Shown: piece by piece, positions 24,950-32,905 of the stretch | Layout of the letters: each line of letters begins with the position of its first letter | Position numbering within the stretch: the stretch's first letter is position 1 | Assembly: GCA_023705905.1 (NCBI GenBank) | Contig: BPTK01000006.1 | Location: 1 to 43,247 of the forward strand | Source: Candidatus Heimdallarchaeota archaeon | Lineage (GTDB): Archaea; Asgardarchaeota; Heimdallarchaeia; Heimdallarchaeales; Heimdallarchaeaceae | Direction: 5' to 3' | DNA: 43,247 nucleotides | Made by a program: the position numbers and the translations under genes | The notes under the pieces: generated by a model | What the model was told of the DNA's origin: nothing | The model's input: only the letters and a program-made list of their open reading frames with translations | Databases searched by the model: none

Positions 24950-25927
24950 ATGAGTAACATAATTCTCGCCAATAGATCTCTTTTCGAAAATCTACCTGTT
25001 GATGTTAAAGGCATTATCTACTACTTTACAGGTTTAGGATATTTGTTAGATACTAATTTAGCTACTTCAGAATCATATTTCGATGAAGCTTACAACATCC
25101 TTAAACCAATTTACAAGGATAGTATCTATTTTGCTTATTATCTTGTCTTACTTTCTTATCTTGCTACAGTAAGAGGTTTACAAGGGAAAACTGAGCTATC
25201 TGTAGATATGGTTAAAGAATCAGAAGCTCTTCTTCAAACAGAATTTATTGAGAAATACCTGGATAAAAATACTAAGAAACAAATTACTCATACACACAAT
25301 TTAATAAAATTCTATAATTTATCACGTTTAAGCAATTATAACTCTCAAGAAAATCAAGAATTACAAGAGGAAATCAATGAAGGTTGTAAGGTTCATTATA
25401 GTGAGTTCATGACCTTTAGTGAGTTCATCCTTAACTCTAATCTTGATTCTGATAAACTTCACTTATTGTTATCGATTGATAATTTCAGCATTAATCGAGT
25501 AAAACATCTAATTGAATTCATGCTAGAAAAGAAAAAACTGGAAACAGAAATTAGTCAAGAACAAAAGATTTTGAATTGTATAGCTATTCTGAGAAATAGA
25601 GTAAATTCAGGCAAAACCACATTTATAGAACATTCCTCTGCAGATTTCCTTATAGCTCAGCAATTATTTTCACTTAAACGGTATGCAGAAATTTCTCCTC
25701 TTTTGAAGAAATATGAAAGTAGACTCCATAAAATAGAGGTTCTAGAAATGCGGATCTTCATGGAGGCTTTTATACAAGTGGGGGCATATAAAAATGGAGA
25801 TCCTCTCGGTCCTGCTCTCCAATACATGGCTATCAAGAAATGCAGAAATTATGGTTTCAGTAGATTAGAAAATAAATTGTTGAATTACTTACAATTGCAG
25901 CAAAAAGAAATATCAAGATTAATGTAG
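24950..25927 (+). CDS. TPR-like protein 3, C-terminal part (gene broken by a frameshift)
   Basis: The 325-residue continuation of the broken gene begins within the family block MSNIILANRSLFENLPVDVKG. It keeps all later landmarks: YYFTGLGYLLDTNLATSESY, HTHNLIKFYNLSRL, KRYAEISPLLKKYESRLHKI, GDPLGPALQYMAIKKCR and GFSRLENKLLNYLQLQQKE. The preserved frame over 970 bases means the damage is recent or an artefact. The ATG at 24950 is internal and probably not a true start; no ribosome-binding site precedes it. Confidence 0.75.
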   Translation: MSNIILANRSLFENLPVDVKGIIYYFTGLGYLLDTNLATSESYFDEAYNILKPIYKDSIYFAYYLVLLSYLATVRGLQGKTELSVDMVKESEALLQTEFIEKYLDKNTKKQITHTHNLIKFYNLSRLSNYNSQENQELQEEINEGCKVHYSEFMTFSEFILNSNLDSDKLHLLLSIDNFSINRVKHLIEFMLEKKKLETEISQEQKILNCIAILRNRVNSGKTTFIEHSSADFLIAQQLFSLKRYAEISPLLKKYESRLHKIEVLEMRIFMEAFIQVGAYKNGDPLGPALQYMAIKKCRNYGFSRLENKLLNYLQLQQKEISRLM

Positions 25928-25942
25928 AACACAAGAGAACGA

Positions 25943-25981
25943 CTATAATGTTCTTTGGAAGAATTATTTGTCTCTAAATTT
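25943..25981 (+). terminator. Degenerate terminator module after TPR gene 3
   Basis: ATGTTCTTTGGA and TTTGTCTCTAAATTT match the end of the module at 10698-10740, with the central T-run broken. Confidence 0.45.
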
Positions 25982-26026
25982 CTTATGGTTTTTTGTATGT
26001 TAGTCTTCTTAGATTAATGATAGACG

Positions 26027-26094
26027 ATGAAAACAATACTTGACCCTGAAGATGGAGACGAAAGTATAACCCCCCACTTTGGTCTCCACACTGA
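26027..26094 (+). pseudogene. Small acidic peptide 4, frameshifted, upstream of the ABC transporter
   Basis: It reads MKTI, LDPEDGDESIT, then leaves the family frame at a run of six C (26070-26075). With seven C it would end TPPLWSPH and stop at 26092-26094. As written, the frame continues for several more codons into a Phe-rich tail. The usual GTGATG site is replaced by TAATGATAGACG. It precedes the ABC transporter, not a TPR gene. The C-run may vary between cells, be a sequencing error, or mark a dead copy. Confidence 0.65.
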
Positions 26095-26255
26095 TTTTTT
26101 TTTCATTTATTTCTTTTAGATTCTTAATAAACCAGCAATAATACCGATAAAAGAACTATATTCTATAGAACTTCAAAAACATGCAATAATCTGAGCACTA
26201 AAAGATAACAATAAAGATAAAGGTTTATTACGAAATACAGACGGGTAGTCTTAAG

Positions 26256-27104
26256 ATGGAACAAATCGTTCGCTTCGCTAATGTATCAAAGAAGTTTCAA
26301 TTATTCTGGGAAGAATTAGTAATACTTAAAAAAATAGACCTAGAAATAGATAGAGATGAATTGGTATTATTGTATGGTCCAAGCGGAAGTGGGAAAACAA
26401 CACTATTGAACATATTAACTGGTCTTTTGCACCCAAATGAGGGAGAAATAGAAGTAGCTGGATTGTATATAGATCTTATAGAAGATAGAGAAAAAGCTGA
26501 TTTTCGCTCAAACTACCTTGGTATTGTTTTTCAAGAAAATAATCTAGTATCCACACTTACTGTAAAAGAAAATATCATCCTGTTCCAAGAACTTTGTGGT
26601 TTTGATGGGGAGGAAGAAGAAAGAGAAAAAAAGATTGATAAATTACTAAAGAGATTAAAGATAGATAATAGGAAAGATAGTTTTCCGGCACAATTGAGTG
26701 GAGGAGAAAAGAAACGTGTGGCAATAGCAAGAGCACTATCCAATAACCCATATATACTAATTTTAGATGAACCTACAGGAAATTTAGATCGCGAATCAGC
26801 AGATGTGCTCTGTAACTTAATTAATGAGATTTTCACAACAACGGATATCACAGTAATTGTTTCATCACATGATCAAAAAATGAAGGAGATTGCATCAACA
26901 ATATACAAAATAGGTTCACAAGGAGTAGTTCTTGAAGAAGAACATCCTGAAAGAAGAAAAAAGGATGACATCAAGTATAGAATCATTAGCTCTATGGAAA
27001 CACAAGAGGAAGGAACTGGATCAAATGATGACTATACAGAGAAAGAAATAATGGACATGACAGAAGAAGAAATAGATTTCATAGAAGAAGAACAAGAAAA
27101 CTAG
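26256..27104 (+). CDS. ABC transporter ATP-binding protein (MacB/LolD type)
   Basis: The 282-residue ATPase subunit drives a FtsX-type exporter or lipoprotein/peptide extruder at the membrane. Motifs in order: Walker A GPSGSGKTT (41-49), Q-loop FQENN (about 94), signature LSGGEKKRVAIARAL (about 147-161), Walker B ILILDEPTGNLD (about 165-176), and H-loop SSHDQK (about 205). The last 55 residues are an unusual acidic, charged extension (EEHPERRKKDD and EEEIDFIEEEQEN). It is apparently leaderless, with GGTTTATTAC about 30 bases upstream. The permease follows after 19 bases, so the two form an operon. The upstream peptide gene ties it to the cassette family. Confidence 0.9.
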   Translation: MEQIVRFANVSKKFQLFWEELVILKKIDLEIDRDELVLLYGPSGSGKTTLLNILTGLLHPNEGEIEVAGLYIDLIEDREKADFRSNYLGIVFQENNLVSTLTVKENIILFQELCGFDGEEEEREKKIDKLLKRLKIDNRKDSFPAQLSGGEKKRVAIARALSNNPYILILDEPTGNLDRESADVLCNLINEIFTTTDITVIVSSHDQKMKEIASTIYKIGSQGVVLEEEHPERRKKDDIKYRIISSMETQEEGTGSNDDYTEKEIMDMTEEEIDFIEEEQEN

Positions 27105-27123
27105 ACGTGGGAGCGAGATAGAG

Positions 27124-28935
27124 ATGATAGGACAACTGAAGTTTGCTTGGATTGATTTTAGAAGGTCGTTCCTAAGCTCATTGTTTACCTTCATTAGCCA
27201 AATAATAACCTATTCAGCTATTACAATCAGTATAGGGTTATTTTCATTGATGAGAGCTAATCACCTAATGTCATTGAATTATGTATACTTCAGCTCGTAC
27301 ACATTAATTACCATGTTTTTCATAGTGATTTGTATAATAATAGGAGTAATAGTAACTATTAGATCAATAGATCTTAAGTTTCAAAGTCAAAAAGACGATA
27401 TAGCTGTGATGAAAAATGTAGGAGGAAAAAGCAGGTGGATATACAGTTATTTCATCTTCAATCAGATTTTAACAGCAATAATCATGTTAATTCTAGGGAT
27501 GATTCTAGGATTAATTGTTCTAACCATAACAAGTATTTCTTTTGGATTGGGAAGCATTTTTAGCTATGTAGGGTTCCTTCCAATACTAGGGGGAAACATA
27601 GTAATATTGGTTTTTTCTTACCTTAAAGCACATTATACTATATTAAAATTCATTAGTGAAAAAGACTTTGAAATATCTTCCAGCAGTTTAAGTAGCTACA
27701 AAAGCATCTTTGAATTTGACGCAGTAATAAACAAGTTTACTTCATCTGTAAAGCTAGGTATAAAGAATTTCCTAAGATCAGGAAAAGTGTTGTCTAGTTT
27801 TCTATTTAGCTTCTTCCTTATATTCTCATCAATTTCTTTCGTTTTGGGACCACTAACAGTTGCTGAAACATATTATGTAAATTTGAATGGTAGATTTCAA
27901 GATTACTCATATGTTATAGGAGCACCAGATGCAATAGATTTCTTTAATCAGAGTTTACCAGTACAAGAATATAGTAATAGTTCTTACACTGGATTAGATA
28001 ATGATCTAGAACATTTCTATGATACTTCAATAGCAACTCAACTATTGACGGAATTAGGGGGAATAAACGTAACGTATCAGAAGTATTTCATTTCAAAATT
28101 GCAAATACAAGAAGTGTCAGCGTATGAGATAGTGAACGATATATACGTGCCAATAGGTCAAGATCGAAGAGTATATGCTACAATAATAGGATATGAAAAT
28201 ATCAATTTTGAAGAAAATGAATATATAGCAGGAATCAACCCAAACCCTTCGAGAGATGAAGTTTTAATCGGTGACAGCTTAGAAGCTAGGTTTTTTGATA
28301 ATAGCACCCTTCAAAAATTGAAATTGTACGGTGATTCAAATGATTACCAAATTAGTGGTGTAGTGATAGATAGCTTTGCAGCAGGATACAGTGTTTATTG
28401 CCCACTGAATAAATTAATCTCAGAAGGAGTAGCTAATGGGACTAATCTGCTAATGTTAGAGAACATAGACTCAGCAGTTTATGAGGAAATAAGTGAGATT
28501 CTAGAAGGATATGAATATCAAATAGTAAGTATGGAAAGAATGATAGAGCAAGGTCTAGCAAATTATAACAGTTTTACAACTATGTTTAAAGTGCTGGGAG
28601 GAATAATGTTCGCAATATTCTCATTCCAAGTAATAGTATATTCATTCCTGTATTTCTTAACATATAGAAAGGATTTCGAACTACTCTATAGGCTAGGAAT
28701 TAAAAAGAAAAGTATATACGGATCAGTAATTACAGCAATACTTCTGCAAATCATTCCAGGTATAGCACTAGGAAGCTATTTCGGAGCAATAATAGGAAGA
28801 TATTTTCTAGTGCCGTATGCGGTATTATCGAACTTTCCAGTAATAATCATAGCAGTAATAGTAGGATTCATACTAATAGCAACAACAACTTCAATCTATG
28901 CAAGTAAAAAAGGGCTGGAAAAAGTGATAGTATAA
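27124..28935 (+). CDS. FtsX/MacB-type ABC permease
   Basis: The 603-residue permease has three membrane segments near the N-terminus (about 15-45, 58-80, 110-140), a fourth at about 145-165 and one near 220-245 (SSFLFSFFLIFSSISFVLG). A 250-residue predicted outside domain follows (about 245-490), then three C-terminal segments (MFAIFSFQVIVYSFLYFL, SVITAILLQIIPGIALGSYF, VIIIAVIVGFILIATTT). This is the doubled FtsX layout with the conserved cytoplasmic DIAVMKNVGGKSRWIY and DFELLYRLGIKKKSIYG coupling loops. It is expected to partner the ATPase upstream and export or extract a peptide or lipid-linked substrate. The substrate is unknown; the YDP peptides are one possibility raised only by position. 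Confidence 0.85.
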   Translation: MIGQLKFAWIDFRRSFLSSLFTFISQIITYSAITISIGLFSLMRANHLMSLNYVYFSSYTLITMFFIVICIIIGVIVTIRSIDLKFQSQKDDIAVMKNVGGKSRWIYSYFIFNQILTAIIMLILGMILGLIVLTITSISFGLGSIFSYVGFLPILGGNIVILVFSYLKAHYTILKFISEKDFEISSSSLSSYKSIFEFDAVINKFTSSVKLGIKNFLRSGKVLSSFLFSFFLIFSSISFVLGPLTVAETYYVNLNGRFQDYSYVIGAPDAIDFFNQSLPVQEYSNSSYTGLDNDLEHFYDTSIATQLLTELGGINVTYQKYFISKLQIQEVSAYEIVNDIYVPIGQDRRVYATIIGYENINFEENEYIAGINPNPSRDEVLIGDSLEARFFDNSTLQKLKLYGDSNDYQISGVVIDSFAAGYSVYCPLNKLISEGVANGTNLLMLENIDSAVYEEISEILEGYEYQIVSMERMIEQGLANYNSFTTMFKVLGGIMFAIFSFQVIVYSFLYFLTYRKDFELLYRLGIKKKSIYGSVITAILLQIIPGIALGSYFGAIIGRYFLVPYAVLSNFPVIIIAVIVGFILIATTTSIYASKKGLEKVIV

Positions 28936-29002
28936 TCCACTGAGTCTTTAGGGTAAACTAGTTTTAATGAAATTTCAACAATTTAAATTAATTTTTTTAG
29001 TG

Positions 29003-29070
29003 TCTTTTTCTTATTTTGAAGTTTAAATATTCTCCTTATACAATAATATAAACAATTCAAGTGATGCAAA
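29003..29070 (+). promoter_or_regulatory. Leader and promoter of peptide gene 5
   Basis: GTTTAAATATTC at 29021-29032 is a TATA-like element; AATATAAACAATTCAA and GTGATG follow, with the ribosome-binding site seven bases before the ATG. The same block recurs 172 bases downstream before peptide 6. Confidence 0.6.
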
Positions 29071-29136
29071 ATGAAACAAATATATGATCCTGAACCTGGT
29101 GATGATGATATTGGCCCGCCTTTATGGTGGCCATAA
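29071..29136 (+). CDS. Small acidic peptide 5 (YDP...PPLWWP family)
   Basis: A 21-residue peptide: MKQI, YDPEPGDDDI, GPPLWWP. It is the first of two peptide genes in tandem before TPR gene 4. The tail equals that of peptide 1 and the centre resembles peptide 2. Confidence 0.85.
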   Translation: MKQIYDPEPGDDDIGPPLWWP

Positions 29137-29172
29137 ACAACCTTTTTTTATTAATTTATTAGGAAAAAAATT

Positions 29173-29242
29173 GTCACTTTTTTATTTTGAGGTTTAAATA
29201 TTCTTCTTGCACAATAATATAAACAATTCAAGAGTGATGTAA
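29173..29242 (+). promoter_or_regulatory. Leader and promoter of peptide gene 6
   Basis: A near copy of 29003-29070: TTTTGAGGTTTAAATATTC, AATATAAACAATTCAA and GAGTGATG. It gives peptide 6 its own promoter, so both peptides of the pair can be made independently. Confidence 0.6.
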
Positions 29243-29311
29243 TATGAAATGTAAATATGATCCTGATGGGGATGGCGATGAGGATATTGGCCCGCCTCTA
29301 TGGCGGCCATG
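29243..29311 (+). CDS. Small acidic peptide 6 (YDP...PPLWRP family)
   Basis: A 22-residue peptide: MKCK, YDPDGDGDEDI, GPPLWRP. It has the only Cys in the set (residue 3), and Arg before the final Pro. TPR gene 4 starts 120 bases after the stop. Confidence 0.85.
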
Positions 29312-29431
29312 AGTTAATATCATAATTTCTTTTTTTTTTGTAATTACAAAGAACATAAATGAAGAACTGTAAAGAAAATGCAATTTCCTTCAAAGAGTAT
29401 TTAAAAACAAACTATTATTTCAACAGGTTAG

Positions 29432-31027
29432 GTGTATAAATTGTGTTATAAATCCTTTATTCGCAAATTAAATGTAATTAACATGAAAGAAGATTTACAG
29501 AAATATGTAATAGAATTGCGCGTTTTTGCTTCTAATAACAAATTTGAGAAAGCAGTCACCGAGCTCATAGAGGAAACAATAAGAAAAGCAGAAACCATTG
29601 ATGATAAAAAATCTCTTGTAGATTTATATGAATTAAAAATATCTCAAATAGAACATCTTCATGACAGTTATGATCAGATATTACAATTATTGCTACTTAT
29701 GAGAGAGTTGTCTTTAGAAATCGATTACAAGGAAGGTTTGGCCCTCTCTTATAATGTAGAGTGGTATATTGAGAAATTTAAAGGAAATAAAGCTAAGAGT
29801 AAAAATGCTATAGATTTGTCAATTATAACTCTAGTAAATCACAAAGAATATGATAACTATAGCTACGTTACTTGTTATTATTCATACGCAGTTGAACTGT
29901 GGTTAGAAGAAAATAATCCACAAAGTGCCTCTATACTTGAAGAATGTGTTGATTTCTTCTATAAAGAGGGATTTTACAGAAGTTTAGTACAATCATTAGC
30001 TGTATTATTTGTAATTTATCAGGAAACTCAAAATAAGAAGGGAGCGTTGAAGGTAACACAAAAACTGCTAAGTAATAAAATTCCTTTTGACAATCTCCCT
30101 CGTGACATTCAAGCTATTTCTTACTATTTTGTAGGTTTAAGTCATAAATTACAACTTAATCTATCATTGGCAGAGAAATATTTGGAAAAAGCAAGAAGAA
30201 TTCTCAAAGAAACGCTTGAAAAAAACATATATTCATTTTATTATATACCTGTATTAACACACCTTTCTACAGTGTTAGCGTTACAAGGTAAAATTGAACA
30301 AGCTCTAGAATTAATAAAAACAGCAGAAATTCTACTTCAAGGTAAAATCTTCTCAAATTATTCTGATCCAATAAGTCGTAGACAAATAAACCATTCTTTC
30401 AATTTGGTTAATTTTTATATCAAATCTAGGATACATGAAAGTACGTGTGATGAAATTATAGATCTTATTGATAATATCTATACCGATTGTAAGATAAATT
30501 ATAGTAACGCGATTATTCTAACAGAATTCTTACTAAATGCTAACTTAAATTATGAACAACTAAAAGAATTAAAAAGCACCAATAATGCCAGTTTAGAAAG
30601 AGTAAGACATATTATTATTTTCTTAATTGCAAAAGAAAAAGGTAAAGATAAAGCAGATGAAGAACAAAATTACTTGGACAGGATAGAAGTTCTTCGAGAA
30701 AGATTCAAGATAAATAAGATGACTTTCATTGAAAAAGCCTATGCAGACTTACTTATTGCTCAACAATTATTTTCACTTAAACAATTCGCAGAGATTTATG
30801 TTATTCTTAAGAAATATAAAAAACAAATTAATAGAATAGAAGTGCTGGAATTGCGTATATTTATGGAAGGATTTATTCAAGTTGGTGCATATAAGTCTGG
30901 AGATCCTCTGGGACCAGCATTACAATATATGGCAATAAAGAAATGTAGACAATATGGGTTCAGCAGATTGGAAAATACGTTGTTAAATTATCTAGATATG
31001 CAGAGAAAGGAAATTTACCAATTCTAA
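29432..31027 (+). CDS. TPR-like helical protein 4 of the peptide cassette
   Basis: 531 residues from GTG 29432. The start is supported because residues 7-26 align with the other family members (KSFIRKLNVINMKEDLQKYV) and because TATTTAAAAAC at 29398-29408 lies about 27 bases upstream; the ATG at 29483 would cut conserved sequence. Landmarks: DLYELKISQIEHL, LEECVDFFYKEGFYRSLVQ, HSFNLVNFYIKSRI, and the C-terminal GDPLGPALQYMAIKKCR with GFSRLENTLLNYLDMQ. It lacks the CGGAT promoter element of its sisters, so it may be regulated differently. Two peptide genes precede it. Confidence 0.8.
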   Translation: MYKLCYKSFIRKLNVINMKEDLQKYVIELRVFASNNKFEKAVTELIEETIRKAETIDDKKSLVDLYELKISQIEHLHDSYDQILQLLLLMRELSLEIDYKEGLALSYNVEWYIEKFKGNKAKSKNAIDLSIITLVNHKEYDNYSYVTCYYSYAVELWLEENNPQSASILEECVDFFYKEGFYRSLVQSLAVLFVIYQETQNKKGALKVTQKLLSNKIPFDNLPRDIQAISYYFVGLSHKLQLNLSLAEKYLEKARRILKETLEKNIYSFYYIPVLTHLSTVLALQGKIEQALELIKTAEILLQGKIFSNYSDPISRRQINHSFNLVNFYIKSRIHESTCDEIIDLIDNIYTDCKINYSNAIILTEFLLNANLNYEQLKELKSTNNASLERVRHIIIFLIAKEKGKDKADEEQNYLDRIEVLRERFKINKMTFIEKAYADLLIAQQLFSLKQFAEIYVILKKYKKQINRIEVLELRIFMEGFIQVGAYKSGDPLGPALQYMAIKKCRQYGFSRLENTLLNYLDMQRKEIYQF

Positions 31028-31128
31028 ACAAAAGCATTTTAAAACATTGGCAGATTTAGTAAAGAATGGAAAATGGTACTTATACAGGCAAACTGTAAAG
31101 GGAACAAATATCATTATCTGGTTCAGGA

Positions 31129-31431
31129 TCATGAAATTGGAACAAAATCCTTAGTTAACATTTTGTTGATCTCTCTTTGAGGGATCTCTTTAGCTTTTAA
31201 GCCTGCAACAAAGACACTAAGACATTCTTTACAATAGACTTTCTTAATTCTAGTATTATAAGTCAAGGGAGACATAAATTTACTCTTGCCACAGATCGTG
31301 CATCTATCATGAATACCTGATGTAATATCTGCTGTACAATCTTCGCAATAATTAACCTTACCTTGGACAGGACGTCCACACTTAGCACAGAAACGTACTC
31401 TAGTAACCATAGTATCGAGATTTCCGGTCAT
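31129..31431 (-). CDS. Small double zinc-ribbon protein
   Basis: 100 residues (or 93 from the second ATG). Two treble-clef or ribbon zinc sites are visible: CAKC...CEDC at about 15-32 and CTIC...CKEC at about 44-69. The rest is a short basic helix (LKAKEIPQREINKML). It is leaderless by appearance. Its start lies next to the candidate origin at 31482-31665, so a DNA- or RNA-binding role is plausible but not shown. No specific family recognised. Confidence 0.65.
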   Translation of the reverse strand: MTGNLDTMVTRVRFCAKCGRPVQGKVNYCEDCTADITSGIHDRCTICGKSKFMSPLTYNTRIKKVYCKECLSVFVAGLKAKEIPQREINKMLTKDFVPIS

Positions 31432-31481
31432 TAAAAGATTTTAAACATTTGTATAGTTAAATAAAAGCTGACAAGTATACA

Positions 31482-31665
31482 GACTCCCCTTTGTTTCTTG
31501 TGGAAGTGATATTTATTGTACATATTATGGAAAAAAGTATGATATAGGTTAATTGTACATAGTCTCCCAATAAAAGAAAAATGATGATTATATAAGTCTT
31601 TCTATATTTAATGCAGAAAAAAGTTATTTATATAGATAATAGTCTCCAATGGAACTGGTGGGGTC
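31482..31665. other. Candidate replication origin A with inverted ORB elements
   Basis: GACTCCCCTTTGTTTCTTG with TGGAAG (31482-31506) is an ORB-like element on the minus strand: its complement reads CTTCCACAAGAAACAAAGGG. GTCTCCAATGGAACTGGTGG with GGTC (31642-31665) is one on the plus strand. Both G-runs point outward and about 135 bases of AT-rich sequence lie between them, the classic archaeal layout for Orc1/Cdc6 binding around an unwinding element. The zinc-ribbon and winged-helix genes diverge from it. Confidence 0.55.
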
Positions 31666-31795
31666 TGTCTAAATTTTAGTCGGAACAGTTTTTTGTTAAT
31701 ACGTATCTTTTTAATGGCCTATACCTAGACAAACGTGATATCTACCTTTAAATACAAATTAATGAGTAAACATAACAAGTAACAAAGTGAGTCTA

Positions 31796-32242
31796 ATGCC
31801 TAAAGAAATTACAATTAAACTGCCTGATGGGACGATCATAAGAATACCTTCAGGTGACACTGAGAGTTTAAAGACAACACTTGCTTTAGTTACTGGAAAA
31901 GAAGCCGTTTCTACTGAAGGAGAACGCGAACCAATTAAGATGAGCTCTATAACAGAATTACTTGGAGCTTCAATCATTGAAAGAGTTGCCAGTATAATCA
32001 GGAACCATTATCCTGAAAGTGATTGGTTTACCTCTAATGAAGTCTGTGAGTTGTATGAGATAGTGTTTAGAGAAGGAATAAAAATGAGCACTGTAAGTAC
32101 TTATCTTGCAAGATTGGCAGATGAGAATATGTTACATAGGAAAGGTAACGTCTCTCAACGATTGTATTCCGTAACCACCAAACTTCTTGAAATCTATGGT
32201 GAGTTAAAGATATTGGAAATCCCCCCTGATCTATTAAGATGA
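31796..32242 (+). CDS. Winged-helix protein beside candidate origin A
   Basis: About 148 residues from ATG 31796, which follows GTGAG by four bases; GTG 31787 is in frame. CTTTAAATAC at about 31746-31755 is the likely TATA box. Residues 1-30 form a small beta-rich piece (EITIKLPDGTIIRIPSGD). Residues 60-135 contain a winged helix (SDWFTSNEVCELYEIVFREG, KMSTVSTYLARLADENMLHR, then a wing GNVSQRLYSV). It is probably a DNA-binding regulator; its place at the origin hints at replication or local control, which is an inference. Confidence 0.65.
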   Translation: MPKEITIKLPDGTIIRIPSGDTESLKTTLALVTGKEAVSTEGEREPIKMSSITELLGASIIERVASIIRNHYPESDWFTSNEVCELYEIVFREGIKMSTVSTYLARLADENMLHRKGNVSQRLYSVTTKLLEIYGELKILEIPPDLLR

Positions 32243-32271
32243 TTTTGGACGAAAAACTTTTTTTTATTATT

Positions 32272-32307
32272 ATCTTACCACATGAATATATTTTTCTGTG
32301 GTAAGAT
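32272..32307. terminator. Hairpin of the ATCTTACCACA family, copy A
   Basis: ATCTTACCACA at 32272-32282 and TGTGGTAAGAT at 32297-32307 form an 11-base perfect stem with a 14-base AT-rich loop, followed by TTTTTCTTC. It lies 30 bases after the winged-helix gene and fits a terminator on the plus strand. Confidence 0.6.
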
Positions 32308-32357
32308 TTTTCTTCTGTCTTATTTTTCCATATATGGATCTTCGATGTCACTTTATT

Positions 32358-32393
32358 ATCTTACCACACTTTTAATATTTACTGTGGTAAGAT
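32358..32393. repeat. Hairpin of the ATCTTACCACA family, copy B
   Basis: The same 11-base stem as copy A (32358-32368 with 32383-32393) with a different 14-base loop, again followed by TTTT. Two identical stems 86 bases apart are more than one terminator needs. Confidence 0.6.
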
Positions 32394-32473
32394 TTTGTAT
32401 TCAATCGTTTCGGTGCCTGAAACAACTAATATCTCTCCCCTTTTATATAAAACTCAATAACTATAAATGGTCT

Positions 32474-32557
32474 TACTGTTTCTTTGTCTTATAATTTCCT
32501 TGTTGTTTTAGTACCTTCTTCCTCTCTCTAAGTATAACTAAATGAGTGATATAAACG
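32474..32557 (+). promoter_or_regulatory. Leader of peptide gene 7
   Basis: TTTCCTTGTTGTTTTAGTAC, CTCTAAGTATAACTAAATG and GAGTGAT correspond to the leader of peptides 1-3 with scattered changes. The ribosome-binding site lies seven bases before ATG 32558. Confidence 0.55.
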
Positions 32558-32629
32558 ATGATGAAAATGAAAACATATGATCCTGACGAAGTAGACGAAG
32601 AAATAGGTTCCCCCTTGTGGAGACCATAA
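32558..32629 (+). CDS. Small acidic peptide 7 (YDP...SPLWRP family)
   Basis: A 23-residue peptide from ATG 32558: MMKMKT, YDPDEVDEEI, GSPLWRP. In-frame ATGs at 32561 and 32567 would shorten it; spacing to GTGAT favours the first. It has Ser in place of the first Pro of the PPLW motif. It is the first of two peptide genes before TPR gene 5. Confidence 0.8.
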   Translation: MMKMKTYDPDEVDEEIGSPLWRP

Positions 32630-32784
32630 TCTCTCCCACGTCTTCTTTATTGTTTTTTTTTATTCTATGAAAATGCAATTTAATCACTGTTTCGTGGGAA
32701 GAGACGATTTTGTCATCTTCTTCCTTGAGGTGTTTTAATAGCTTTCTTCTATTAATATGGTAACCCTTTCCTAGATGATGTATT

Positions 32785-32856
32785 ATGTACAAACCAAAAT
32801 ATGATCCTGATGAAGGAGATGAAGGAATACTTCCTCCTGCCTGGTCTCCAGGTTAA
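32785..32856 (+). CDS. Small acidic peptide 8 (YDP...PPAWSPG variant)
   Basis: A 23-residue peptide: MYKPK, YDPDEGDEGI, LPPAWSPG. It is the most diverged tail: Ala for Leu before Trp and an extra C-terminal Gly. The upstream site is a weak GATGATG. It lies about 90 bases before TPR gene 5. Confidence 0.8.
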   Translation: MYKPKYDPDEGDEGILPPAWSPG

Positions 32857-32905
32857 CCCCCCTTTTTCTTTATTTTTCTTAGTTTGAACTCTAATATTAC
32901 CCTAG

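Noticed and set aside
32272-32393. Two palindromic repeats as a minimal CRISPR array
   Set aside because: Only two units, the loops lie inside the palindromes, spacing does not match repeat-spacer form, and a third copy lies alone at 16237. No cas genes.
12022-32856. The small peptides as precursors of modified peptide products
   Set aside because: No modification enzyme, cyclase, radical-SAM protein or dedicated protease lies next to any copy. The M42 peptidase and ABC transporter alone are not enough.
12022-32856. Peptide-TPR pairs as toxin-antitoxin modules
   Set aside because: The peptides are acidic and have no membrane segment or basic patch typical of small toxins; tandem diverged copies before one TPR gene also fit poorly. 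It cannot be fully excluded.
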